From: JASHPR01 sp963842355
GTDB lineage: Bacteria > Actinomycetota > Actinomycetes > Streptosporangiales > Streptosporangiaceae
Assembly (NCBI GenBank): GCA_963842355.1
Contig: CAWJGC010000004.1
Coordinates: 806,001-870,000 of the forward strand
DNA: 64,000 nt
Direction of reading: 5' to 3'
The notes under the pieces are model-generated. The model was not told where the DNA came from and did no database searches. It saw only the letters and a program-made list of their open reading frames with translations. Position 1 is the stretch's first letter. Each line of letters begins with the position of its first letter. The position numbers and the translations under genes are program-made. Positions 55,152-63,844 of this stretch are shown here, in pieces.

Positions 55152-55634
55152 TCAACCGGCCTGCCGGGCCCAGTAACGACCCGGGGGAGGCCGCTGCCGG
55201 GCGGCGACGGCCGCTTTGGACGCTTCCAGCTTCTGGAGCAGCGAGGTCAGCATCCGTACCTCCTCGGGCTCCCAGTCCGCCACGAACGAGGCGAACCGGT
55301 CCAGGCCTTCTTCGGTCAGAGATTGCAGCTCATCGGAACCGGCGGAGGTAAGCGTCACCCGGCATGAGCGCCGGTCGGCCGCATCGGCCGTGATCTGCAC
55401 ATACCCCAGGCTCTCCAGCTCCCGGACCTGGCGGGTGACCTGGGAGGGATGGACGCCCTGCGCACTGGCGATCTCCGAGGGGCGGATGCCGGGGGACGCG
55501 GCGACGACCTGCAGCAGGCTCAGGGTGCTCGCACCCTTCTTCTGGCGTCTGGCGCGATCGAGTGCCGCGTTCGTCACGAACAGGGCGGTCACCATCGCGC
55601 GGACGTCCTCGCTGCTGGCCTTCACGTAGACCAT
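55152..55634 (-). CDS. MarR-family regulator
   Basis: 160 residues. Winged helix with IRPSEIASAQGVHPSQVTRQ, VRELESLGYVQITADAADRR, SCRVTLTSAG. Divergent from a small membrane protein gene 51 bases away, in whose shared interval (about 55635-55670, TTGATAGACGCAATCATC) its operator probably lies. Likely represses itself and the divergent gene. Confidence 0.88.
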   Translation of the reverse strand: MVYVKASSEDVRAMVTALFVTNAALDRARRQKKGASTLSLLQVVAASPGIRPSEIASAQGVHPSQVTRQVRELESLGYVQITADAADRRSCRVTLTSAGSDELQSLTEEGLDRFASFVADWEPEEVRMLTSLLQKLEASKAAVAARQRPPPGRYWARQAG

Positions 55635-55685
55635 GGTACATTAGTTGATAGACGCAATCATCATTACGCCGGACTGGAGCCTGTC

Positions 55686-55901
55686 ATGAACCCCATCGAG
55701 AAGGTCATGATCAAGAGAAGCTCACACGTGAAGCTGGCGGCGGCGGTGGCGGCGCTGCTGCTGGTCCTGTGGGCCACGGGATCCTCGATCCAGTCGCTGT
55801 GGATCACCCCGCTCGTCATCGTGGTTCTCTGGATCGCCGTCCAGCTCGGGCTGGGGTACCACCATCGCTACCACGCCGCGTCTGGTCCGGGCGTGAGATG
55901 A
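55686..55901 (+). CDS. Small two-helix membrane protein
   Basis: 71 residues from the ATG at 55686, after GGAG. Two hydrophobic helices (KLAAAVAALLLVLWATG and LWITPLVIVVLWIAVQLGLG) and a His/Tyr-rich end (YHHRYHAA). Its stop overlaps the start of the FAD-oxidoreductase fragment (ATGA). Divergent from MarR, so probably its target. Function unknown. Confidence 0.65.
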   Translation: MNPIEKVMIKRSSHVKLAAAVAALLLVLWATGSSIQSLWITPLVIVVLWIAVQLGLGYHHRYHAASGPGVR

Positions 55902-56037
55902 CCAGCGCCCGGTCCGGCCCGGCGGCTGGCCCTGTCGGCCTGCCGGAACGCTGCGACGCCGTGGTCGTCGGCGGCGGCGTGCTCGGCCTGGCGTCGGCTT
56001 ACGAACTCGCCTGCCGCAATCTGTCCGTCCTCATGTG
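55898..56037 (+). pseudogene. N-terminal fragment of an FAD-dependent amino-acid oxidase-type protein
   Basis: Frame reads ERCDAVVVGGGVLGLASAYE, LACRNLSVLM, then TGA. The GGGVLGLASA dinucleotide-binding loop is that of glycine/D-amino-acid oxidase-like (DAO) proteins of about 370-450 residues; only 45 codons remain. The downstream 90 bases show no continuation in any frame. Confidence 0.65.
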
Positions 56038-56125
56038 AGGTTACGAGGCGGCGGCCGGTGCGCTGCAGCGCGATGGCGCTGCGGGTTCGGGCCAGGGAGC
56101 GCGCAGGCCGGCGCGGGCGCGGCGG

Positions 56126-58705
56126 TCAGCCTGCTAGCTGGGCGGCGAGCAGGCAGACGTCGTCCGTGCGGGCCGGCTCGCCGTGGAGCACGCTCTCGGC
56201 GGCCGCGCGGATCTGGTCCGCCGTGCGGGCCCCCGATTGCCTCAGCGCGGCGGCGAGCGCGCCGAGGCCCTCGTCGAGGTCACGGCCGCGGGCCTCGATC
56301 AGCCCGTCGGTATAGAACAGGAGCCCGGTACCGGGCCTGAGCCGCCACCGCCCGGCCGACAGGGAGATGTCGGCGCAGGCGCCGAGCACGACGCCCGGTG
56401 CGTCGTCGAGGTACTCGGCCTGGCCGGCTCCGGTGATGACGAGCGGGGGCGGGTGCCCCGCGTTGGCGTAGGTGAGGTCGCCGGTGGTCAGGTCGAGAAC
56501 GGCGTAGACGGTGCTCGCCATCGCCTCGGGCAGCAGCCGGGCCAGCGCGGTGTTGGTCCGTTGCAGCACGTCGACGGGGTGAGGGTGGTCGATGGCGTAG
56601 GCGCGCAGCATGCTCCGGACCTGGCCCATGACCGACGCCGAGGTGATGCTGTGGCCGGCCACGTCGCCGATGACCAGCCCGACGCGGCTGCCGTCGAGCG
56701 GGAAGATGTCGTACCAGTCGCCGCCGACGTGGACGCCGTCGCTGGCGGACAGGTAGCGCACCGCGAGGTCCAGGCCGGGGACGGCGGGCAGCGTGCCGGG
56801 CAGGACCGCGCGCTGCAGGGTCTCGGCGATCGTGTGCTCGCGGGCCGAGGTCTCCGCGTTGGCCATCGCGTCGGCCAGGAGCCGGGCGAACTGCTCGGCC
56901 ACCCGCACGTCGGTCTCGGCGAAGCCGGGGCGGTTGGCGTCGCGGGCCAGGACGAGAACCCCGAGCGGGCGGGGCCCGGCCATCAGCGGCGCGGCGAGCA
57001 CGCTGTCGGCCCGCAGCCGGGCGAGGGTATCGCCCAGGTCGGGGCCCAGCTCGTGCCACCGGGGTAGCTGGGCCGCAGCCCGCCGCAGCACCTGGCTGGT
57101 CCCGGTGGTGAAGGCGACCTGGGTCATCATCGGGCCGGCCGTGGCGATCTTCAGCTTGCGGAACTCGGCGAGAACCGTGGCCCGTTCCGGATCCCGGTGG
57201 GCGAGCGACGCGGCGTACAGGGTGTCTTCCGCGGTCGGCAGGAACACGACGCAGTGGTCGGCCAGGCCGGGCACCACCAGCTGGGCGGCGTGCTCGAGCA
57301 GTTCGTGCCGGTTCCGGGTGGCGGCCGCGAACGCGCCGGCCCGCAGCAGGAACGTGAGCTGCTCCCGGGTGCTGTCCGCCTCGGCGCGCGCGGCCTGCTC
57401 CCGGGCCAGCAGCGCGGCGCGCTCCTGCTCGGCGCGCTGCCGCGCGGTGAGGTCGACCACGAAGGTCACCCAGCGGAGCGGGTCGCTGTCGACCGCCGCC
57501 CCTCCGACCAGCACCGGCACCCGGTGCCCGTCCCGGTGCAGGTACTCCTTCTCGTACGGCTGGAACGCTCCCTTGGCGAGCAGCTGCTCGAACGCGTCCC
57601 GGTCGTAGCCGGCCGACTCCGGGGCGGTGATCGCCGGATAGGAGATGTGCCCGGCCGCCAGGTCCTCCCGGCTGTAGCCGATGATGGCCAGGAACGCGTC
57701 GTTGGCGTCATAGGCTCCCTGCTCGGAGGAGACCACCACGCCGAGGACGTTGGCCTCCCGCAGCTGGCCCAGCAGCGCGGAGCTCTCCTGCAGCGCCGCC
57801 TCCATCCGGCGCTGCCCGGTGACGTCGGCGATGATCGAGTACGCCCGCTGCGGACGCCCCGCGTGGTCCCGGGCATCGGGCACCGACGTGATCCGCAGCC
57901 ACCGCACCTCACCGGTCCGCGCGTGCGGCACCCCCAGCACCACGTCGGCGGCGACCTGACCGGTCCGCAGCGCCACAACCGCCGGCAGGTCCTCCGGCGG
58001 GTACGGCGAGCCGTCCTCGCGCACCGCCCGCCGGGCGGGCGGCAGCGGCCAGGTGGTCATCGCGGCGGCGTCCATGCCCACGATGGCGCACGCGGCCGGG
58101 TTGGCCCCGATGACCGACCCGTCGGCGCTGTAATGGATGACGCCCAGCGGCATGGTCTCGAACAGGGTCCGGTACCGCTCCTCCGTTGCGGCCAGCTGCT
58201 CGGTCAGCGTCTCCAGCCGGCGCCGGTCCCGGACGTGGGCGGTGACGTCGGCGGCGTACAGCAGCACCCCGGCGATCGCGCCGTCGCCGCAGCGGACCGG
58301 CCGGTACGCGAAGTCCGCGAAGAGCTGCTCGGGCTGCCCGTCGCCGCGGCGCACCCAGACCCCGTTCTCGCGGCCGCTGACCGGCTGCCCGGTGTCCATG
58401 ACCTGGTGCAGGATCTCGATGCGCTCGCTGGCGGCAAGTTCCGGCAGCGCGTCCTGAGCCCGCAGCCCGACGACATCGCGGCCGCCGACCAGCCGGCGAT
58501 AGGCCTCGTTGGCGAACTCGACGACCAGGTCAGGCCCGGCCAGGTAGGCCACGGCCGCGGGCAGGCTCGACAGCAGATCCCGCGTCGAAGCGGGCATGCT
58601 CGCCGCATTGTCCCGTCGTGGGACCGGAACCGAGATCTTTGCACCCCCCCGGGCGTCTCGGCAAAGCCACCTGACATTCATCATAGCTTGTCCGATCCGC
58701 GTCAT
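56126..58705 (-). CDS. PAS-PAS-PAS-GAF-PP2C (SpoIIE-type) serine/threonine phosphatase
   Basis: 859 residues (a start at 58597, MPASTRDLL, is equally likely). Three PAS domains (about 45-160, 175-300, 310-425), a coiled linker, a GAF domain about 450-605, and a SpoIIE/PP2C domain from about 630: HVGGDWYDIFPLDGSRVGLV, IGDVAGHSITSASVMGQVRS, YANAGHPPPLVIT, LFYTDGLIEARGRDLDEGLG. Metal-binding Asp residues are present. Such proteins dephosphorylate anti-sigma-factor antagonists in response to light, redox or small molecules. Partner-switch genes are not adjacent. Confidence 0.92.
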   Translation of the reverse strand: MTRIGQAMMNVRWLCRDARGGAKISVPVPRRDNAASMPASTRDLLSSLPAAVAYLAGPDLVVEFANEAYRRLVGGRDVVGLRAQDALPELAASERIEILHQVMDTGQPVSGRENGVWVRRGDGQPEQLFADFAYRPVRCGDGAIAGVLLYAADVTAHVRDRRRLETLTEQLAATEERYRTLFETMPLGVIHYSADGSVIGANPAACAIVGMDAAAMTTWPLPPARRAVREDGSPYPPEDLPAVVALRTGQVAADVVLGVPHARTGEVRWLRITSVPDARDHAGRPQRAYSIIADVTGQRRMEAALQESSALLGQLREANVLGVVVSSEQGAYDANDAFLAIIGYSREDLAAGHISYPAITAPESAGYDRDAFEQLLAKGAFQPYEKEYLHRDGHRVPVLVGGAAVDSDPLRWVTFVVDLTARQRAEQERAALLAREQAARAEADSTREQLTFLLRAGAFAAATRNRHELLEHAAQLVVPGLADHCVVFLPTAEDTLYAASLAHRDPERATVLAEFRKLKIATAGPMMTQVAFTTGTSQVLRRAAAQLPRWHELGPDLGDTLARLRADSVLAAPLMAGPRPLGVLVLARDANRPGFAETDVRVAEQFARLLADAMANAETSAREHTIAETLQRAVLPGTLPAVPGLDLAVRYLSASDGVHVGGDWYDIFPLDGSRVGLVIGDVAGHSITSASVMGQVRSMLRAYAIDHPHPVDVLQRTNTALARLLPEAMASTVYAVLDLTTGDLTYANAGHPPPLVITGAGQAEYLDDAPGVVLGACADISLSAGRWRLRPGTGLLFYTDGLIEARGRDLDEGLGALAAALRQSGARTADQIRAAAESVLHGEPARTDDVCLLAAQLAG

Positions 58706-58805
58706 TGCAGCTCAATAGCTCGCGAGGTCCTGGACGCGCGCTTGCGGCGTAGGCTCGGAGCCAGGAAGCAAGCCCGTTTTGATCCCGGAGCCCGAGCGGG
58801 TTTTG

Positions 58806-58838
58806 TCCCGGGCCCTGGTCCCGGGCGGCGGCCCGGGA
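58806..58838. promoter_or_regulatory. GC hairpin upstream of the VIT1-like gene
   Basis: TCCCGGGCC (58806-58814) pairs with GGCCCGGGA (58830-58838), a 9-bp stem with a 15-base loop, 50 bases before the ATG of the transporter. It does not follow a gene end, so it is more likely a leader structure than a terminator. Confidence 0.4.
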
Positions 58839-58887
58839 TGCGGAATTTACCCATGTATGCGCGTTGCTGACCTGGCGGGGTGAGGAC

Positions 58888-60021
58888 ATGGCTGGCAGCG
58901 ATGCCGGGGACGCGGGCCGCGTCAAGCGGTGGAAGGATCTGCTCGCGAGCGAGCGTGATGCCGCGGCCCTGTACAGCCGGATCGCCGAGGGCGAGACGGG
59001 GGAGCGGCGGAAGATCTTCGAGGAGCTCGCGGCGGTCGAGCGGCGGCACGCGGCGCACTGGGAAGACACCCTGCGCCAGGCCGGCATCGCCGTGCCGCCC
59101 CTGGGGAAGCCGAGCCTGCGCACCCGGGTGCTGGCCCTGGGCGCCCGCAGGCTGTCGTCGAACGCGGTGCTGCCGCTGATCGAGCGCGCCGAACGGGCCG
59201 ACGCCGGGCTCTATGACCGCGACCCGGACGCGGCCCCGGGGATGGCCGCGGACGAGCACGGCCATGCCCGGACGATCGCCAAGCTCATCGAGGGAGGCCG
59301 CCCCGATCCTCAGACGCAGATCGCCCGCCGGGAGCCATGGCATCGCGGGGACCGTTCCGGCGCCCTGCGCGCGGGTGTGTTCGGGGTGAGCGACGGGCTG
59401 GTGTCCAACACCGCGCTGGTCATGGGCGTCGCGGGTTCCGGCACGGCCCACCAGGTCATCTTGCTGGCCGGGATCGCCGGGCTGCTGGCCGGGTCGTTCT
59501 CGATGGCGGCCGGCGAGTACGTGTCGATGGCCAGCCAGCGTGAGATGTACCAGCGCGAGATCTCCCTGGAGGCCCAGGAACTCGAGGAGAAGCCCGAAGA
59601 GGAACGCGACGAGCTGGTGCTGCTCTACCGGGCCAAGGGCCTGCCCCGCCAGGACGCCGAACGCATCGCCGGCCAGATCATGACCAACCGGAAGGTCGCC
59701 CTGGACACGCTCACCCGCGAGGAACTCGGCCTGGACCCGGCCGAGCTCGGATCGCCGCTGGCCGCGGCGGTGTCCAGCCTGTTCACGTTCGCAATCGGCG
59801 CGCTGGTGGTGATCATCCCCTACTTCATCGGCGGCGGCACCGCGGCCCTGGTGGCCGCCATCGTGCTGGCGGCCGCGGCCCTGCTGGCGGTCGGCGCCGG
59901 GATCGGGATATTGAACGGCCGTTCGCCGGTGCGGTCCGGGTTGCGGCAGCTGCTCCTGGGCGGAGGGGCGGCCCTGGTGACCTTCGGCATCGGCCACCTC
60001 ATCGGCACCAGCGTCTCCTGA
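58888..60021 (+). CDS. Ferritin-like domain fused to VIT1/CCC1-family iron/manganese transporter
   Basis: 377 residues from the ATG at 58888, after GGGGTGAGG. The N-terminal ferritin-like (erythrin-vacuolar iron transport) part has helices with metal-binding acids and His (ALYSRIAEGETGERRKIFEE, VERRHAAHW, DEHGHARTI). The C-terminal half is the VIT1/CCC1 membrane unit: AGVFGVSDGLVSNTALVMGV, SMAAGEYVSMASQREMYQRE, and three further helices. This matches MbfA-type iron exporters that protect against oxidative stress. Confidence 0.9.
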   Translation: MAGSDAGDAGRVKRWKDLLASERDAAALYSRIAEGETGERRKIFEELAAVERRHAAHWEDTLRQAGIAVPPLGKPSLRTRVLALGARRLSSNAVLPLIERAERADAGLYDRDPDAAPGMAADEHGHARTIAKLIEGGRPDPQTQIARREPWHRGDRSGALRAGVFGVSDGLVSNTALVMGVAGSGTAHQVILLAGIAGLLAGSFSMAAGEYVSMASQREMYQREISLEAQELEEKPEEERDELVLLYRAKGLPRQDAERIAGQIMTNRKVALDTLTREELGLDPAELGSPLAAAVSSLFTFAIGALVVIIPYFIGGGTAALVAAIVLAAAALLAVGAGIGILNGRSPVRSGLRQLLLGGGAALVTFGIGHLIGTSVS

Positions 60022-60094
60022 GGCCCCAAGATAAGGTCGGCCTACCGGTGCATCACGGACAGCAGTCAGCACGATGGATCGGTCAGAAGGGGAG

Positions 60095-61499
60095 TTAATC
60101 GGCTGGCACGCCGATGCGGCGGGCGAAGGCGGGCAGTCCGGGAAGGACGTGGCGGTGGTCGGCTCGCAGGAGGTCTTCGGCTATGCGATGGACGGGTGGC
60201 CGGTAGCGGACCTCGGCGGGCGCGGCACGCTCGGCTGACAGCAGCGCGCGGTAACAGGGCTCCGGCTTGCCCCACTGATGGTAGGCACGGGCGACGTCGA
60301 TCCAGTACCGGCCTTGCCGCTCAGCGGTCGGTATCGCGGCCGGGCGCACCGTTTTCGCGTGCTCGATGGCGGTGCCATTGTCGCCGAGGACCTGGGCGAT
60401 GCTGACCTGGTACAAAGTGACGTTAGCCGGACCGAAAGCGGTGAACCGGTAGTTGGCGTCGCGGCCGAGCCGCGTGGCGGTGGCACGGGCCTCGCCAATG
60501 AATTCACGGGCGGCGTGCCGGTTGCCGTCGACCGCGGCGGTGTAGGCGGCGACTTCGAGCAGCGTGCCGTACATCGAAAGTTGATCCGCGCTGGTGTCGC
60601 CGCTGGGCTCGATGTCGCGGGCGGCACGGATCAGCAGTTCACGTGCCCTGGCCGGCCGTCCGGTGCGGCGCAGCACCGTGGCGACGGCGCGGCGGCTATC
60701 GGCGACGGTCAGCGGGTCGCTGCCGGCCTGGGCTGCCTGGAGTGCCCGGTCGGCCAGCGCCCAGGCAAAGGCATCATCGTTGAGCTTGACCATGAAGTTA
60801 GTCGCGACGATATAGGAGTCGGCGAGCAGCGCACTGGCTGTGGCTCGCTCATCACCGCCAGCGCTGTCGCGGGTAGCGGCGGCAGTTGCGATCAGCCGGG
60901 GAAGGACGGCGGTCAGGTGGTCGTATCGGGCGGTCTGGAAGCAGGCACGCGCCTGGGCAGTGGCGCTGCGGAGCGCGGCCAGCGAAACGGGCTCGGCGCC
61001 TGCGCCCCCGTAGAGAAGGTCGTCCAGGCGAGCGCGCGGATCGGTGAGTGACAAGGGCCGGCCGTGCCGCCCGGCCGAGCGCGGCGACGCTGGCTAATCC
61101 AGCCGCACGCGCGAGCAGCTCGCGGCGTCGCACCGGGTCCTCACCGCCTTCCGACTGCAACTCGGGGCTCACATTAGGGCCAGAGGCGCAGGCGGTGCGT
61201 TCTTTAAGGCCAGCGTCGGCGTGTCGTCGGGGCCAGGTACCGTCCAGTGCCGTCAGGCCGAGGATCTCTGGCGGGATCCGAAGTGCTGCGGCGAACCGGC
61301 GTAGCAGGGTGATGTCGGTGAGCGGCTGGACGCCACGTTCGTAACGGGAGATCTGCGAGGCCGAATATCCGCAGCGCTGGCCAAGCTCGGCCAGGGTCAG
61401 GCCTGCGGCCAGCCGTGCGGCGCGGACTATGGCGCCCGCGCCTTGGCCGGGTTGACCGGACACGGCCTGTGCGGACCTTAGACGCTCATTCGGTCTCAT
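60095..61499 (-). pseudogene. XRE-TPR regulator split by a frameshift near 61050
   Basis: From about 61499 (MRPNERLRSAQAVSG) the first frame encodes an HTH (LAAGLTLAELGQRCGYSASQ, ISRYERGVQPLTDITLLRRF) and a helical segment to RELLARAAGLASVAALGRAA. The continuation SLTDPRARLDDLLYGGAGAE, with TPR-like helices to RIGVPAD at 60095, is in a different frame. One extra base in CCCTTGTCACTCACC explains the break. If both parts are translated separately, a free 319-residue TPR protein starting at 61054 results. Divergent from the acyltransferase operon it probably controls. Confidence 0.65.
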
Positions 61500-61559
61500 A
61501 GGCATCTCCGCACAGACGTCCCCGTTTGACTGTAGCCGCTGCTCGCACTGTGCGCACGA

Positions 61560-61582
61560 GCGTTTGCAGAGTGTGCAAGCGC
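61560..61582. promoter_or_regulatory. Inverted repeat in the divergent promoter region
   Basis: GCGTTTGCA (61560-61568) and TGCAAGCGC (61574-61582) form 9-base arms with one mismatch around GAGTG. It lies between the XRE regulator (start near 61499) and the acyltransferase (start 61662), and resembles in style the TTGCGC/GCGCAA palindrome upstream of the paralogous XRE gene at 34155-34167. Likely operator. Confidence 0.5.
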
Positions 61583-61661
61583 CTGGCAGCCTCCGCCATC
61601 TGCTCTTCCGGCTTCGTTTCTCGGGGCGCTTCCTGGAAGCAGGCCACAATGGGAGGACGGC

Positions 61662-62465
61662 ATGGTGAGCATGCATGGATTCGCGCCCGGCGAAGCAGTA
61701 AGTGCTGCTGAGCTGGCCCGGTCGGGGCTGCTGCTGGCGGGCCAGGGAATGCAGGTCAGCCGGTATGCGCTGTTCGTACCCGCCGATGCACGAGGTACTG
61801 CGCGCCCGGTCGAGATCGGGCCAGGCTGCATCGTCGGGGCATATGCCGTGATCTGGGGCGGCACGATGCTGCAGGACAAAGTGTGCGTGGAAGAGCACGC
61901 AATGGTGGGGAAACCGGAGCTCGGATACGCGGTCGGGCATATCTACCCGGGAGTCGGCGCCGACACCGTCATTGGCGGTGAGGCTGTCGTCCGTTCCGGT
62001 GCTGTGATCTACGCCGGAGCAGAGATCGGCGCCGCCACGGTGGTCGGTCACCACACGCTGCTGCGGTCGTTCGTCACTGTCGGGGAAGGATCCCAGCTCG
62101 GCCATCACCTCACGGTGGAGCGGGCGAGCAGCATAGGCGCGAACGTGCGCTGCTCGCCCGGTAGCCACATCACGAGCTCATGCGTGCTGGCCGACAGGGT
62201 ATTCCTGGGAGCCGGGGTGCGGACGGTCAATGACCGGGAGCTGATCTGGCGCGATCCGGACCGGGCACCGGAGCTGGTACCGCCATGCTTCGAGCGCGGC
62301 GCTCGGGTGGGTTCGGGCTCGGTCATCCTCGCGGCCGTCACGGTAGGCGAGGAGGCGCTGGTCGGGGCGGGATCGGTGGTTACCCGTGATGTACCAGCAG
62401 GGTCGGTAGCCTACGGCGTGCCAGCCCGGGTCCGCCGCTGCGCAGTGCGGGCGGGCACGCCGTGA
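61662..62465 (+). CDS. Left-handed beta-helix (hexapeptide) acyl/acetyltransferase
   Basis: 267 residues, ATG 6 bases after GGGAGGAC. Multiple hexapeptide turns ([LIV]-G-x-x-x-x): VEIGPGCIVGAYAVIWGGTM, GADTVIGGEAVVRSGAVIYA, GARVGSGSVILAAVTVGEEA, LVGAGSVVTRDVPAG. Trimeric enzymes of this fold transfer acetyl or acyl groups to sugars or amino sugars, with His (VVGHHTLL) as base. GTGA overlap with the next gene shows coupling. Confidence 0.85.
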   Translation: MVSMHGFAPGEAVSAAELARSGLLLAGQGMQVSRYALFVPADARGTARPVEIGPGCIVGAYAVIWGGTMLQDKVCVEEHAMVGKPELGYAVGHIYPGVGADTVIGGEAVVRSGAVIYAGAEIGAATVVGHHTLLRSFVTVGEGSQLGHHLTVERASSIGANVRCSPGSHITSSCVLADRVFLGAGVRTVNDRELIWRDPDRAPELVPPCFERGARVGSGSVILAAVTVGEEALVGAGSVVTRDVPAGSVAYGVPARVRRCAVRAGTP

Positions 62466-63844
62466 CCACCATGGGTGGCGCGACCCGATGGCTGGTCCCG
62501 CTGATACGCGGCGTCCCTGGGCTCACCGAGCTGGACACGCTGCGGCTCCGTCACTTCGAGGAGTCCCTGGGCGGGCTGCTGGCCAGCCATCCGATCGGGC
62601 CGGACGTCGAGCAGCGGCTGCGCAGCCAGCGGCTGGCGCGGATTCGCCGGGAACTCGCAGCGTGCGGTCTTCTCGCCGTCGCCGTGCCAGCCCAGGACGG
62701 GGGATCAGGCCGACCGGCGGTGATTCAGGCACTGATGCAGTTCGTGTGCGGGTATCACGATGCCGACCTACGCGACTCGACCGGACTCGGCCACGGCCGC
62801 CTGATCGCGCGCCACGCCTCCCCGTCGGCGCGCAGCCGGTGGCTGCCCAGGCTGCTCGCCGGAGACCTGCCCGGGATCGCGATCACCGAGCCCCACGGCG
62901 GCAGCCAGGTTCAGGCAACTGCGACTGCGGCCACCGCGCATCGCGACGGCGTGTGGCGGCTCACCGGCACGAAGACATGGATCAGCCGTCTCGAGGAGGC
63001 CGCGGTGTTCATCGTGTTCTTCACCGACCCGGCCGGGCGCCTGACCGCAGGCATCATTGACGCGGGTGACGTCGGCCTGCAGCGTCGCGCTGTCCTGCCA
63101 GCCGGGCTGGCCGGATGGACGTGGGGTGAACTGCGGCTGCGCGACGCGCGACTGCGGCCATGTGATTTCCTTGGCCGTCCGGGAGAGGGCATGACGCTGC
63201 TGCGCGAGCACTTCGCGCACTACCGGCCGCTGGTCGCCGCCACCGGCCTCGGCACCGCCGCCGCCGTTCACGACCAGGTGGCCGCGCATCTGGGCGTGCG
63301 TCGGTCATCGGGGGTCATCACAGATCTGCGGGACAATGCCCTGATCACGCTGGGCCGCTCGTATGCGCAGATCAACGCGGCGCTTCTGGCGGCCTTTACC
63401 GCACAGCGGCTGTCGGAGTCCGGCGATAGGCGGGCCGTGATGTGGGGATGTGCCGTCAAGGCCTACGGGTGCGACGTCGCGCATGCGGCCGCAGCCGAGC
63501 TCATGCTGCTAGTCGGCGCCGGTGGGTTCGCGGCCGGTTCGCCGCTGGCGAAGGCTCTTGGTGACCTTGGCGCGCTGCGGTACGCCGATGGCATCCATGA
63601 CAGGCTCTACCGCGCCGCCGGCCGCGCGCTCACCGCCGTCGACCCGGCCGTGCCCGTGGCGATTCCGCTGCCCAGGACATCGCTCAGCCCACCCGGCTGC
63701 CGCCCTCCAGCGACACCACCGTCCGGCTCGTCAGCGCCTGCAGGCACGCGGCGATCCGGCGGCCGACCAGTGGCGTCACCCGGTCGGCCACCTGGGCCGG
63801 GCGGACGAACGCAAACCCGGCGAGCTCACCGTCCGGCAGGGTGA
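62462..63844 (+). CDS. Acyl-CoA dehydrogenase family protein
   Basis: 460 codons from GTG at 62462, overlapping the acyltransferase stop. Conserved parts: AACGLLAVAVPAQDGGSG, GIAITEPHGGS, WRLTGTKTWISRLEEAAVFI, MTLLREHFAHYRPLVAATGL, AAELMLLVGAGGFAAGSPLA. FAD-dependent fold. Residues beyond about 400 are Pro/Arg/Ser-rich and overlap the convergent Nudix gene by 160 bases, so the true end is probably near 63660. The coupling with a hexapeptide acyltransferase suggests a specialised-metabolite tailoring pair. Confidence 0.8.
   Translation: MTTMGGATRWLVPLIRGVPGLTELDTLRLRHFEESLGGLLASHPIGPDVEQRLRSQRLARIRRELAACGLLAVAVPAQDGGSGRPAVIQALMQFVCGYHDADLRDSTGLGHGRLIARHASPSARSRWLPRLLAGDLPGIAITEPHGGSQVQATATAATAHRDGVWRLTGTKTWISRLEEAAVFIVFFTDPAGRLTAGIIDAGDVGLQRRAVLPAGLAGWTWGELRLRDARLRPCDFLGRPGEGMTLLREHFAHYRPLVAATGLGTAAAVHDQVAAHLGVRRSSGVITDLRDNALITLGRSYAQINAALLAAFTAQRLSESGDRRAVMWGCAVKAYGCDVAHAAAAELMLLVGAGGFAAGSPLAKALGDLGALRYADGIHDRLYRAAGRALTAVDPAVPVAIPLPRTSLSPPGCRPPATPPSGSSAPAGTRRSGGRPVASPGRPPGPGGRTQTRRAHRPAG

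Noticed and set aside
58780..58838. Rho-independent terminator before the VIT1-like gene
   Set aside because: The hairpin does not follow a gene end on either strand and has no T-tract; listed as a leader structure instead.
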